Shown here: positions 54,480 to 63,455 of the stretch, piece after piece
How positions within the stretch are numbered: position 1 is the first letter of the stretch
Layout: the number at the start of each line of letters is the position of its first letter
NCBI GenBank assembly: GCA_018828585.1
Contig: JAHJVW010000034.1
Coordinates: 1 to 64,000 of the forward strand
Length of the DNA stretch: 64,000 bases
Origin: Bacteroidota bacterium
GTDB taxonomy: Bacteria; Bacteroidota; Bacteroidia; Sphingobacteriales; Sphingobacteriaceae
Direction of reading: 5' to 3'
Position numbers and translations under genes: made by a program
Notes under the pieces: model-generated
Database searches by the model: none
What the model was told of the DNA's origin: nothing
Seen by the model: the letters and a program-made list of their open reading frames with translations, nothing else

Positions 54480-56735
54480 ATGAATAAAAAAACTACTTTG
54501 AATTTGAACATATTCAAAAACAAAGGCTACATCAAAACTCTCCAAACTATTGGAGCTTTATTATTATTTTTTGGAATTTTCATAACTGCTTGTAAAAAAG
54601 ATACCTTCACAGGAGAAGTTGTTGGACTTTGCCCTAAGGTTACGACAGATCCAATGGATAAAGCAGTAGACGTTGTATTAGATAAAACGGTTACACTTAC
54701 CTTTAATACCGCAATGAATGCAGCAACCATCAATAAGACTACATTCACAATTAAACAAAATGGTGTTTTGGTTGACGGTACAATTGCAGCAACTGCAAAT
54801 CCAGCTGTTTACACCTTCAAACCAACTGTTCCATTAAATCCTTATGTTCTTTACACTGGAACTGTAACAACTGGAGCAAGGGATACCTTACGTACAGCCT
54901 TACAGGCAGATTATGTTTGGACATTTACTTCTATTCCAAATATTTCATTAACTGCAAACCCGACGGCTGGTGGAATACCTAATGGTGCAGGAAATTTTGC
55001 GCAAGGTTCTACAACTACTGTTACCGCTACTGCGCTACCCACTTTCGTATTCACCAACTGGACAGAAAATGGAACCATTGTTTCTACTAGTACCAGCTAT
55101 ACTTTTAAAGTGAATGGGAATAGGGCTTTAGTAGCTAATTTTATTCCGATTCCAGTTGGTAACTCATCTGTTAATTTATCTTCTTCTCCTGCTGTTGGTG
55201 GAAATACAAGTGGCGCTGGAGCATACCCTACAGGTTCATCAGTAACAGTTACGGCCTCAGCAAATGCGGGTTATACCTTTACTAATTGGACAGACAATAA
55301 TGTGGTGGTATCTACAAGTTCTAATTATCAGTTTACGCTAACCGGAAATAGGACTTTGGTAGCTAATTTCAAATTAGTCCCTTCTTCTCAATTTGCTTTA
55401 ATTTTATCTTCAAGCCCAGCTGCAGGCGGAATGACGGCTGGAGAAGGAGCTTATAATGCTGGTACATCAGTAACTGCTAAAGCGACTGCTAATACCGGTT
55501 ATAATTTTACCAACTGGACAGAAAACGGAGTTGTTGTTTCAACCAGTGCTAACTATACATTTGCATTAAATGGCAATAGAACACTAGTTGCCAATTTTGC
55601 GATAAATGTGTACGCATTAAATGTTACAGCCGTAAATGGATCCGTGAGTAAATCTCCTAATCAGGCAAATTATAATTATGGCACCAATGTGATCTTAACG
55701 GCAACACCAAATGTGGGCTACACATTCTCTTCTTGGAGTGGGGATGCCTCTGGAAATGCCAATCCATTAACTGTAGCGATGAATAGTGATAAAAATATCA
55801 CTGCTAACTTTGTTGCAATACCCCCCAATAACTATACTTTAACGGTAACTGCTACTAATGGAACGGTTACTAAAAATCCAAATCAACCTACTTATAATAG
55901 CGGAACTTCGGTTCAATTAACCGCGACACCAAATGCGGGCTACACTTTCTCTTCTTGGAGTGGGGATGCCTCTGGAAATGCCAATCCATTAACTGTAGTA
56001 ATGAATAACAACAAAAACATTACTGCTAATTTCATATTAATCCCCCCAAGTACTGGTACAGGTCCAATACTTCCGAGTTTAGGTTTAGCTGGTAATTTTG
56101 CAGTACTTACCAAATCAGGAATATCCACTACGGGTATCACTTCTATTACAGGAGATATTGGCGTGAGTCCTGCCGCTGCTACAGCTATTACAGGCTTTGG
56201 ATTAATCATGGACACCAATGGACAAACGTCTCATACGCCGATAGTAACCGGAAAAGTTTATGCCGCTGATTATGCCGCTCCAACTCCTGCTTACCTAACA
56301 ACGGCCGTACTTAATATGGAAACCGCTTTTACATCATCTAACAATTTAACAGTCCCAGCGCCTGTTGTGAATTTAGGTGCCGGAAATTTAAGTGGACTAA
56401 CAATTCCTCCTGGATTGTACAAATTTAGTACTGGTGTTTTAATTACGAGTCCAGTTTATTTAAATGGTAACGCTAATGACACTTGGGTATTTACCATTGC
56501 ACAGGATTTAACTGCAAACAGTGGTGCTCAAATCATACTAGGCCCAAATGTTCAAGCAAAAAATATTTATTGGGTAGTTTCTGGTCAGGCGATATTAGGA
56601 ACAGGTGTAGATTTTAGTGGAATTATCTTAAGTAAAACACTCATCTCTTTAAATACTGGAGCTAAGGTTACTGGAAGATTACTTGCACAAACAGCAGTTA
56701 CCTTAAACGCTAGTACGGTTATACAACCCAAATAA
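54480..56735 (+). CDS. Large lipoprotein with Big_5, InlB-like repeats and C-terminal ice-binding (DUF3494) domain
   Basis: 751 residues. The signal ends in lipobox ITAC (Cys38). A Big_5 domain (about 50-155) is followed by three repeats ending TNWTENGxxVSTSxxYxF...NR.LVANF, then two of a related type with YTFSSWSGDASGNANPLTV, together about 155-520. The last 225 residues (FAVLTKSGISTTGITSITGD to the end) form the DUF3494 domain of ice-binding and antifreeze adhesins. Tandem repeats nearly identical in DNA may recombine. It should be displayed on the cell surface and bind ice or a polysaccharide. An OmpA gene follows after 73 bases. Confidence 0.9.
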   Translation: MNKKTTLNLNIFKNKGYIKTLQTIGALLLFFGIFITACKKDTFTGEVVGLCPKVTTDPMDKAVDVVLDKTVTLTFNTAMNAATINKTTFTIKQNGVLVDGTIAATANPAVYTFKPTVPLNPYVLYTGTVTTGARDTLRTALQADYVWTFTSIPNISLTANPTAGGIPNGAGNFAQGSTTTVTATALPTFVFTNWTENGTIVSTSTSYTFKVNGNRALVANFIPIPVGNSSVNLSSSPAVGGNTSGAGAYPTGSSVTVTASANAGYTFTNWTDNNVVVSTSSNYQFTLTGNRTLVANFKLVPSSQFALILSSSPAAGGMTAGEGAYNAGTSVTAKATANTGYNFTNWTENGVVVSTSANYTFALNGNRTLVANFAINVYALNVTAVNGSVSKSPNQANYNYGTNVILTATPNVGYTFSSWSGDASGNANPLTVAMNSDKNITANFVAIPPNNYTLTVTATNGTVTKNPNQPTYNSGTSVQLTATPNAGYTFSSWSGDASGNANPLTVVMNNNKNITANFILIPPSTGTGPILPSLGLAGNFAVLTKSGISTTGITSITGDIGVSPAAATAITGFGLIMDTNGQTSHTPIVTGKVYAADYAAPTPAYLTTAVLNMETAFTSSNNLTVPAPVVNLGAGNLSGLTIPPGLYKFSTGVLITSPVYLNGNANDTWVFTIAQDLTANSGAQIILGPNVQAKNIYWVVSGQAILGTGVDFSGIILSKTLISLNTGAKVTGRLLAQTAVTLNASTVIQPK

Positions 56736-56742
56736 TCATTCT

Positions 56743-56769
56743 AAATCACTAGCCAATGGCTAGTGATTT
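56743..56769 (+). terminator. Hairpin between the ice-binding gene and the OmpA gene
   Basis: AAATCACTAGCC and GGCTAGTGATTT pair perfectly over 12 bp with a 3-base loop. The tract after it is only moderately T-rich, so it may terminate part of the transcripts or stabilise the upstream mRNA. Confidence 0.6.
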
Positions 56770-56808
56770 ATTCAATTGTTTAATACAATCATTTAAAAAA
56801 TAAAAATC

Positions 56809-58737
56809 ATGTCACCCATCAATAAAATACTAAAACCAGCTATCATCTGCATCATCATGATGACGGCCGCAGTAAATACAGTGAAGGCACAGAACTGGAT
56901 GTTCGGTTTATCCGGAGCTGGTAATTTGAATTACTTAACTGGTACTACCCAAAGATTAGACAACAGTTATTTTGTACCTACTGCTTTTCATAAAGGAACT
57001 AGCATCCGTCCGTTTGGTTCAATTTTACTAGAATACAATCCTCACAAAATTTTCGGAGGAATGCTGAACGTTGGTTACGACGGTCGTGGAGCAGATTTTG
57101 ATAATGTAATTGCTCCTTGTAACTGCCCAGCAACTTTAACAACTAACCTTTCTTATGTTACTGTTGAACCTAGCTTACGTATGAATTTAGGTAATGCTTC
57201 TAATTTGTTCTTTTTTCTAGGCCCAAGAGTTGCGTTTAATCTAGATAAAAATTACGATTATACACAATTAAAACAGGCAGATAGATCTGGAGACCTTAGT
57301 GCAGTTAAGAAAACCATATTCTCTGGCCAGGTTGGATTAGGTTATGATTACACGATTACCAATCCTGGTAGTCCTACAAAAGTTGTTCTTTCTCCATTTG
57401 TATCTTATCATCCTTATTTTGGACAAGACCCCAGAACAATTGAAAGTTTGTCAGTTACCACCGGTAGAGCTGGCGTAGCAATTAAATTTGGAAAAGGATC
57501 GAAAGTGGAACCTATAAAAGATAATAAAGTCATGGTTCCAACTCGCGAAGTAGACTTTAGCGTAAGAGCACCAAAAATGATCTCAACAGATCGTAAAGTC
57601 AGCGAAACCCTTCCCCTATTGAATTATGTGTTTTTTGACGAAGGATCTAATGCTATTCCTGATCGTTATGTTAAGCTGAGTAATACAGATGCTTCTAATT
57701 TCAAAGAAGCTCAATTACAAACCGAGCAAACAATCAGCACTAACGGAAGGTCATCCAGACAATTAAATGTTTACTATAACATCCTGAATATCATTGGGGA
57801 CCGTATGCGTTCTAATCCTGGTTCTTCGGTAGACTTAAGCGGTGCATCTACAAATGGGCAGGAAGAAGGAAAACTTTTTGCTGAAGAAATTAAACAATAT
57901 TTAGTTTCTATGTTTAACATCAATGACTCAAGAATTACTACTCAGGGAAGAATTAAACCTTTAATTCCTTCTGAGCAGCCAGGCGGCACCAAAGAACTTG
58001 TATTATTGAGACAAGGTGATAGAAGAGTAGATATTACCAGCTCTTCTCCTGAATTAGCCTTAGAGGTAGGAGGTAAAATGATGAAGCCAGTTATTATCCA
58101 ATCAAACATAGAAGATCCATTAGATAGTCACTTAATATTTAATGTAGATGGCGCTAGTGATTTATTAAAATCTTACACTATTGATTTGACTGATAACCAA
58201 GGTAAAATTCAACATTATGGACCTTATTATCATGATCAAGAAAGCGTTTCTGGGAATACCATCCTAGCGGGAAATAAAGAAGGTGATTATACAGTCACCA
58301 TGAATGGCATTAATAAAAACGGAACCTTGGTGAAAAAAGTAAAAACCGTTCATTTAGTACGCCAAGATGGAGTGATTGAAAAAGGTTATCGTTACAGCAT
58401 CCTATTTAATTTTGATAAAGCAGAGACGATTGCATCTTATGAAAAATTCCTTACTGATGAGGTAAGCTCTTTGATCACAGATGGATCTAACGTTATTATA
58501 CATGGACATACAGATATTATTGGTTCTGAAGAATATAACCATACCCTATCTCATAATAGAGCTTTAGAAACACAAAAAATCTTAGAACGGGCATTAAGCA
58601 ATGCTGGTAAAAAGAATGTGACTTTTGAAACCTACGGTTTTGGAGAAGAATTGGATAAGGCTCCTTTTGGAAACACTTTGCCTGAAGAGCGCTCTTACAA
58701 CAGAACTGTTATTATTGACATCAGTTCTTCAAAATAG
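56809..58737 (+). CDS. OmpA family outer-membrane protein
   Basis: 642 residues. A signal peptide (about 1-27, ending VKA) precedes a beta-barrel-like N-terminal region (about 30-230, with repeated aromatic strands such as SILLEYNPHKIFGGMLNVGY). The C-terminal OmpA/MotB peptidoglycan-binding domain (about 520-640) has SILFNFDKAETIASYEKF, VIIHGHTDIIGSEEYN and LSHNRALETQKIL. It anchors the outer membrane to the wall. Adjacency to a DUF3494 lipoprotein suggests a linked surface system. Confidence 0.92.
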   Translation: MSPINKILKPAIICIIMMTAAVNTVKAQNWMFGLSGAGNLNYLTGTTQRLDNSYFVPTAFHKGTSIRPFGSILLEYNPHKIFGGMLNVGYDGRGADFDNVIAPCNCPATLTTNLSYVTVEPSLRMNLGNASNLFFFLGPRVAFNLDKNYDYTQLKQADRSGDLSAVKKTIFSGQVGLGYDYTITNPGSPTKVVLSPFVSYHPYFGQDPRTIESLSVTTGRAGVAIKFGKGSKVEPIKDNKVMVPTREVDFSVRAPKMISTDRKVSETLPLLNYVFFDEGSNAIPDRYVKLSNTDASNFKEAQLQTEQTISTNGRSSRQLNVYYNILNIIGDRMRSNPGSSVDLSGASTNGQEEGKLFAEEIKQYLVSMFNINDSRITTQGRIKPLIPSEQPGGTKELVLLRQGDRRVDITSSSPELALEVGGKMMKPVIIQSNIEDPLDSHLIFNVDGASDLLKSYTIDLTDNQGKIQHYGPYYHDQESVSGNTILAGNKEGDYTVTMNGINKNGTLVKKVKTVHLVRQDGVIEKGYRYSILFNFDKAETIASYEKFLTDEVSSLITDGSNVIIHGHTDIIGSEEYNHTLSHNRALETQKILERALSNAGKKNVTFETYGFGEELDKAPFGNTLPEERSYNRTVIIDISSSK

Positions 58738-58759
58738 ACGTTTTATTTAATTAATTTTT

Positions 58760-58791
58760 AGAAAAAGAGGAGCTTAAATTCCTCTTTTTCT
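58760..58791. terminator. Bidirectional terminator
   Basis: AGAAAAAGAGGA (58760-58771) and TCCTCTTTTTCT (58780-58791), 12-bp perfect stem, between the convergent OmpA and DUF2236 genes. Confidence 0.85.
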
Positions 58792-58801
58792 ATTTAAATT
58801 T

Positions 58802-59758
58802 TTAACTAAACGTAATTTTTAACTTTAACAAAACCTGTTTTGAAAAAGGAAAATTAGAGGGTGGTAAATCTAAAATTTCTGCAATTTCATCCCCTAATAA
58901 AAACCGCATAAATCCTACTATCTCTTTGTTACTTATTTCACTTTGATCATTTAACTGATAAAAGCAATTCAATAAAGACAAAGTCAACTTCTTCCCTGCT
59001 TCTGAAGTTTTAAACTGTCGCTTGGCTATAGTTCTATCTAAATCATGAGCCTCTTTACCATTTGCTGGCAATATTTCAGACTTGACTCCTAACATTGCAC
59101 CTACCCAACTCCAATATTTGATATAACTCATTTGTTCTTCATAGCTAATGGTAAATCCCATTTTTCTTAGCCCTCTAATTACTATTAATGAGAAAGACAA
59201 GTTAGTACCCGCCATATCTTCCTGATTTACTGGTAAGCCAAAGGCTGGGTTCCACTTGGTTTTCTTTAGATAATATCGAGCAGCAGCATGCATTACTCTT
59301 ACTTTAAAAAGTTGAACTTTCCCTTCACCTTTTAAATCCATTGTATTCAATTGCATCATGGCTTTTACAAATCCAGCTGTTTCCTCCAACCTAGTTTTAA
59401 TATCCTTATACATTCGTTCCGTTTGGTATAAAACTTCAGCACCCTCAGCAGCAGCGTAGCAATACGGAAGAGAAAGCAAACCTAGAAGTTGTAAAATGTA
59501 AATTTCCTTAGATTGAAAAAAGTGTATTGCTGTAGCCCTTGACTTTTCGTCAGGCAAAGGGATATTGATGATCTCTTTATCAAACCATTTGGCTTCAGGA
59601 ATAGATTTTAGAAACTGTGCCCAATCTGAATTTGATTTAAGTAATGCTAAAGCTTCATATAAAAGCTTCTTTTTAGTATCAAATTCAAAATAGTTATTTA
59701 CAAACTTGTCTGCTTTTTGATCTCCAATGTTTCTATAAGTATTTAGATCTAACTTCAT
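58802..59758 (-). CDS. DUF2236 (MpaB/latex-clearing-like) oxygenase family protein
   Basis: 318 residues. TRLEETAGFVKAMMQLNTMD, KVRVMHAAARYYLKKTKW and NQEDMAGTNLSFSLIVIRGL match the DUF2236 family (ER-bound oxygenase MpaB, rubber oxygenase Lcp), which carry a haem or iron site with a conserved histidine. His156 in MHAAARYY is a candidate ligand. No signal peptide. The substrate cannot be inferred. Single gene, convergent with ompA. Confidence 0.8.
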   Translation of the reverse strand: MKLDLNTYRNIGDQKADKFVNNYFEFDTKKKLLYEALALLKSNSDWAQFLKSIPEAKWFDKEIINIPLPDEKSRATAIHFFQSKEIYILQLLGLLSLPYCYAAAEGAEVLYQTERMYKDIKTRLEETAGFVKAMMQLNTMDLKGEGKVQLFKVRVMHAAARYYLKKTKWNPAFGLPVNQEDMAGTNLSFSLIVIRGLRKMGFTISYEEQMSYIKYWSWVGAMLGVKSEILPANGKEAHDLDRTIAKRQFKTSEAGKKLTLSLLNCFYQLNDQSEISNKEIVGFMRFLLGDEIAEILDLPPSNFPFSKQVLLKLKITFS

Positions 59759-59827
59759 TAATCAAGAGAAAGAAAGAAACAAAAGAATTGTTTGCTAAAA
59801 TTTGAAGCAAAATATTTTTGACATAAA

Positions 59828-59856
59828 AAAACCCATAAGGGTTACTTACGGGTTTT
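59828..59856 (-). terminator. Terminator of the histone H1-like gene
   Basis: AAAACCCATAAG (59828-59839) and CTTACGGGTTTT (59845-59856), 12 bp with one wobble pair, 20 bases past the stop. Confidence 0.75.
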
Positions 59857-59875
59857 CTATAATGGATAATAAAAA

Positions 59876-60061
59876 TTATTTTCCAGCTTCTTTATTCTTC
59901 ATTTCTTGAACTTCAAGACGAATAGCTTGAGAAAGATTTTTCAAATCTTGCATTCCTTTTCTAACTCTTGTTCCAGCAGCGCTGTTACCTTTGTTATAAA
60001 ACTTGTCTGCATCGCCTTCTAATTCGGCTACTAATTTTTTTACTTCTTCGAATTTTTTCAT
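59876..60061 (-). CDS. Histone H1-like protein
   Basis: 61 residues: MKKFEEVKKLVAELEGDADK and NSAAGTRVRKGMQDLKNLSQ, a short helical basic protein. It belongs to the Bacteroidota histone H1/Hc1-like family thought to bind DNA. Lysine 15 percent but also acidic, so affinity may be moderate. Single-gene unit with its own terminator. Confidence 0.85.
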   Translation of the reverse strand: MKKFEEVKKLVAELEGDADKFYNKGNSAAGTRVRKGMQDLKNLSQAIRLEVQEMKNKEAGK

Positions 60062-60271
60062 TTTAAATACTCCTTTTAGTTTTTATGGTTAGTAAATATT
60101 TTACTTATTTAGCTAATGTAGAATGTTTTTTCGTAATAAAAAATGATTTCAAATTTTAAAATAGCCTCTAAAAGCCTTTTTTTTCCACATTTTTAAAGCT
60201 TTAAACAATTTAAATTTCTTTAAAAAAATCTATTTATTTGAAAATCAGTAGATTATAGATTATTGCAAAAT

Positions 60272-60306
60272 AAAAACGCCTCTAAATGAATTTTAGAGGC
60301 GTTTTT
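60272..60306 (-). terminator. Terminator of the alpha-oxoamine synthase gene
   Basis: AAAAACGCCTCTAAA (60272-60286) and TTTAGAGGCGTTTTT (60292-60306), a 15-bp perfect stem with a 5-base loop, 15 bases after the stop. Confidence 0.9.
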
Positions 60307-60321
60307 AAACTCAATAAAGAA

Positions 60322-61563
60322 TTAAGCAGTAACTTCTTTTTTCTCTTTATAATATCCTTGTTCTAACTTATCTCGGACTTCGCTAAACGCTGCTAAAGTT
60401 CTGTTGACATCTTCCAAAGTATGCATGGCTGTTGGGATTAATCTTAACATGATTAAACCTTTAGGAATTACTGGATAAATTACAATTGAGCAAAATATTC
60501 CGTAATTCTCTCTCAGATCCATTGTGATTGCGGTAGCTTCACTTAACTCTCCTTTAAAGAAAACGGGCGTAACAACCGAGTTGGTACTCCCAATATTAAA
60601 TCCTTTTTCTTTCAATCCCGATTGTAACGCTGTCGCAATTTTCCAAAGTTTTGCTTTAAGCTCTGGCTTAGTTCTCAATAACTCTAATCTCTTTTTCAAA
60701 CCAATAACCATTGGCATAGGAAGAGATTTCGCGAAAGTTTGAGACCGCATATTGTAACGTAAATAATTAGTAATTTCTTCTGTTGATGCAATGAAAGCGC
60801 CAATACCAGCCATTGATTTGGCAAAAGTACCAAAGTAAACATCAATACCTTTTAAACAATCTTGTTCTTCATGAGTCCCAGAACCTGTTTTTCCCATGGT
60901 TCCAAAACCATGTGCATCATCAATTAGTAATCGGAATTTAAATTGATTTTTAAAATCAACAATTTCTTTCAATTTACCCTGCGCTCCAGACATTCCGAAA
61001 ACACCTTCAGTAATTACCAAAATACCTCCACCGCTTTCCTGTGTTAATTTAGTAGCTCGCTCTAATTGCTTTTTCAAGCTATCCATGTCATTGTGTTGGT
61101 AAACATACCGTTTACCCATGTGCAAACGCACACCATCAATGATACAAGCATGAGCCTCGGCATCATAAACAATTACATCATTTCTATCTACTAATGCATC
61201 AATTGCAGATAAAATTCCCTGATAACCATAATTTAATAAAAAAGCATCTTCAAAACCCGTAAACTCTGCCAATGATTTTTCTAATTCTTCATGATGATTA
61301 GAGTTTCCAGACATCATTCGGGCACCCATTGGGTAAGCCATACCATAATCTGCTGCTGCTTTTGCGTCTGTTTCTCGTACTTCAGGGTGGTTTGCCAAAC
61401 CTAAATAGTTATTTAAGCTCCAAACTAAGTGTTCTTTTCCTCTAAAATTCATATGAGGAGCGATCTCTCCTTCCAACTTAGGAAAAGAGAAATATCCATG
61501 AGACCATTTTTGATGTTGACCTAAGGGTCCCATGTTCTTCGCAATCTTATCGAAAATATCCAA
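60322..61563 (-). CDS. Alpha-oxoamine synthase family PLP enzyme (KBL/BioF/SPT-like)
   Basis: 413 residues. PLP residues: Lys249 (GTFAKSMAG) forms the Schiff base, Asp215 and His218 (IDDAHGFGTMG), and His138 (DAEAHACIID) stacks the ring. The fold is that of 2-amino-3-ketobutyrate CoA ligase, 8-amino-7-oxononanoate synthase and serine palmitoyltransferase. In this phylum a sphingolipid role is plausible, but sequence alone does not settle the acyl-CoA and amino acid. The start is probably TTG at 61563, since it fits the promoter distance; an ATG exists at 61533. Confidence 0.88.
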   Translation of the reverse strand: MDIFDKIAKNMGPLGQHQKWSHGYFSFPKLEGEIAPHMNFRGKEHLVWSLNNYLGLANHPEVRETDAKAAADYGMAYPMGARMMSGNSNHHEELEKSLAEFTGFEDAFLLNYGYQGILSAIDALVDRNDVIVYDAEAHACIIDGVRLHMGKRYVYQHNDMDSLKKQLERATKLTQESGGGILVITEGVFGMSGAQGKLKEIVDFKNQFKFRLLIDDAHGFGTMGKTGSGTHEEQDCLKGIDVYFGTFAKSMAGIGAFIASTEEITNYLRYNMRSQTFAKSLPMPMVIGLKKRLELLRTKPELKAKLWKIATALQSGLKEKGFNIGSTNSVVTPVFFKGELSEATAITMDLRENYGIFCSIVIYPVIPKGLIMLRLIPTAMHTLEDVNRTLAAFSEVRDKLEQGYYKEKKEVTA

Positions 61564-61603
61564 ATCGTTATTTCTTTTAATTCTATACTAAATAAAAACC
61601 TCG

Positions 61604-61635
61604 CAAATTTAAGCTTTCTACACTTGATTAACAAA
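61604..61635 (-). promoter_or_regulatory. Promoter of the alpha-oxoamine synthase gene
   Basis: The minus strand reads TTTG (61635-61632), 20 bases, TAAATTTG (61611-61604), full consensus, 41 bases before the TTG start. Confidence 0.8.
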
Positions 61636-61668
61636 GATTAGGAATTTTATGATTTTTGATAAACACAA

Positions 61669-61695
61669 AAGCCATTCAGAAAAACTGAATGGCTT
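61669..61695 (-). terminator. Terminator of ftsZ
   Basis: AAGCCATTCAG and CTGAATGGCTT, 11-bp perfect stem with a 5-base loop, 18 bases after the ftsZ stop. Confidence 0.8.
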
Positions 61696-61713
61696 ATTTA
61701 TAAGTTTGATTTA

Positions 61714-63330
61714 CTAATCTACATTGTCATGTAAAAAAGAATTATTTGGTCTTATTTCTGTTTGTCCGTCATCATCGCTCCCTAAAGTAAATCTAGAGAC
61801 CTGTGATTCTGATGAATGAGGAACCTCTTTCAATTGCATTTGCTTTCGCTTGTACGCAGGTTCATTTTCCAACTCTTGCAATCCACTAGTAGAACGTAAC
61901 TTCATACTTAAATCCTTTAGTCTTAAGATTCTTTCTTTAGACTTACGCAGTTGTTCTTCAATAGACTCGTCTGTTTTATGTTCATCCTCATTTAAGGCTA
62001 ATACTTCTTCTACCTGAATATCCTCATCTACTTGAGCTGGTTGATCAAATTCTGAAGCTGAGAACTTTAAATTAAAACCAAAATCTTCTACTTCTTCAAC
62101 AGCCTCTTCTCTGTCTTCTTCAAATAATTGATGCTTTACTACTTCATCACCTTCATCAGAAATATCATCATTTTTATTACTGAACATATCCCCAAAAAGA
62201 TTAGCCTGCGGGACTTTAGTCTCTTCTTGTTTTAAAACAGGAACTCTTTCTGAATCTTCTTTTTTAATTGATTCTGACTTTTTTGTAAATTCATTGATGG
62301 GTTTAATTAAAGGCGTATCAGTAGTTAAGAATTGTTTCTTTGGTGCAGTTTGTTTAGTTAATTCTCTTTCTTCTTTGGTTTGGAAACCAGTAGCGATGAT
62401 GGTAACCGAAATATTATCCCCAAGAGCAGAATCGCTACAGTTACCCCAAATTAAATCGGCAGATAAACCTGCTTGTTCCTGAATAAAATCAGTAATTATA
62501 CTCACCTCATCCATGGTTACTTCCTTGTCACCAGAACTAATGTTTAATAAAATATATCTAGCTCCTTCAATCTCATTATCTTTTAATAGTGGAGATGAAA
62601 GCGCACCTTCAACCGCTTTTAAGGCTCTATTTTCGCCTTCGGCAGAGTAGCTTCCCATGATAGCCACACCACTATCTTTCATAACAGTGCGGACATCTTT
62701 AAAATCCACGTTGATATAGCCAGGTACTGTTATAATCTCCGCAATACCTTTGGCAGCTGTAGTTAAAATATCATCAGCTTGACCAAATGCTGATCCTAAA
62801 GTCAGGTTTCCAAAAATTTCTCTTAATCTATCGTTAGAAATCACTAGGAATGAATCCACGTATTTCTTTAGCTCTTCCAAACCTTCTTCTGCCTGCATTC
62901 TACGACGTTTACCTTCAAATGAGAACGGAGTAGTTACAATAGCAACCGTAAGGATATCTAATTCTTTTGCAGCTTTAGCAATAATAGGACTAGCGCCAGT
63001 TCCAGTACCACCACCCATTCCTGCTGTAATGAAAAGCATTCGAGTGTTAGCACCCAACATATCTTTAACATCATCAATATTTTCGATGGCAGAGTTTTTA
63101 CCGACCTCAGGAATTGAACCTGCCCCCATTCCTTCTGTTAAGCTTGCACCTAATTGGACTTTATTTGGGATTGGACTTAATTCTAAAGCTTGTGCATCCG
63201 TATTACAAATAATGAAATCAACACCCGTGATTCCTTGTCTGTACATATGGTTAACTGCATTACCACCGCCACCACCAACACCAATAACTTTGATGATTGA
63301 TGATTTTTCTTTTAACATTTCAAACTGCAT
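61714..63330 (-). CDS. ftsZ: Cell division protein FtsZ with long C-terminal linker
   Basis: 538 residues against about 383 in E. coli. The GTPase core is complete: GVGGGGGNAVNHM (17-29), tubulin signature GGGTGTG (106-112), and T7 loop NVDFKDV (207-213). From about 330 an acidic, low-complexity linker of roughly 190 residues leads to the conserved tip PNNSFLHDNVD. FtsZ polymerises into the division ring. ftsA lies just upstream, and the 125-base gap holds three DnaA-box-like sequences. Confidence 0.98.
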   Translation of the reverse strand: MQFEMLKEKSSIIKVIGVGGGGGNAVNHMYRQGITGVDFIICNTDAQALELSPIPNKVQLGASLTEGMGAGSIPEVGKNSAIENIDDVKDMLGANTRMLFITAGMGGGTGTGASPIIAKAAKELDILTVAIVTTPFSFEGKRRRMQAEEGLEELKKYVDSFLVISNDRLREIFGNLTLGSAFGQADDILTTAAKGIAEIITVPGYINVDFKDVRTVMKDSGVAIMGSYSAEGENRALKAVEGALSSPLLKDNEIEGARYILLNISSGDKEVTMDEVSIITDFIQEQAGLSADLIWGNCSDSALGDNISVTIIATGFQTKEERELTKQTAPKKQFLTTDTPLIKPINEFTKKSESIKKEDSERVPVLKQEETKVPQANLFGDMFSNKNDDISDEGDEVVKHQLFEEDREEAVEEVEDFGFNLKFSASEFDQPAQVDEDIQVEEVLALNEDEHKTDESIEEQLRKSKERILRLKDLSMKLRSTSGLQELENEPAYKRKQMQLKEVPHSSESQVSRFTLGSDDDGQTEIRPNNSFLHDNVD

Positions 63331-63395
63331 ATTCTTAATAATCAGTCAATAAAATTTTATTTTACTACCTTTAATGTACTTGTAATAATAGAGAA

Positions 63396-63437
63396 TTTTC
63401 CACATTAGTTATCCACAATTGTTGATTCTGTGGAAAA
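63396..63437. promoter_or_regulatory. Cluster of DnaA-box-like 9-mers between ftsA and ftsZ
   Basis: TTATCCACA (63409-63417) is an exact DnaA box. TTTTCCACA (63396-63404) and its exact complement TGTGGAAAA (63429-63437) face each other around it. Three sites in 42 bases, in a gap before the division gene, suggest that DnaA controls ftsZ transcription. Confidence 0.6.
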
Positions 63438-63455
63438 CTTATCGATTGTTGAAAA

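Noticed and set aside
60181-60189. TTTTCCACA, a DnaA-box-like 9-mer upstream of the histone H1-like gene.
   Set aside because: Single copy in AT-rich DNA with a T-run in front; expected by chance and not clustered as in the ftsA-ftsZ gap.
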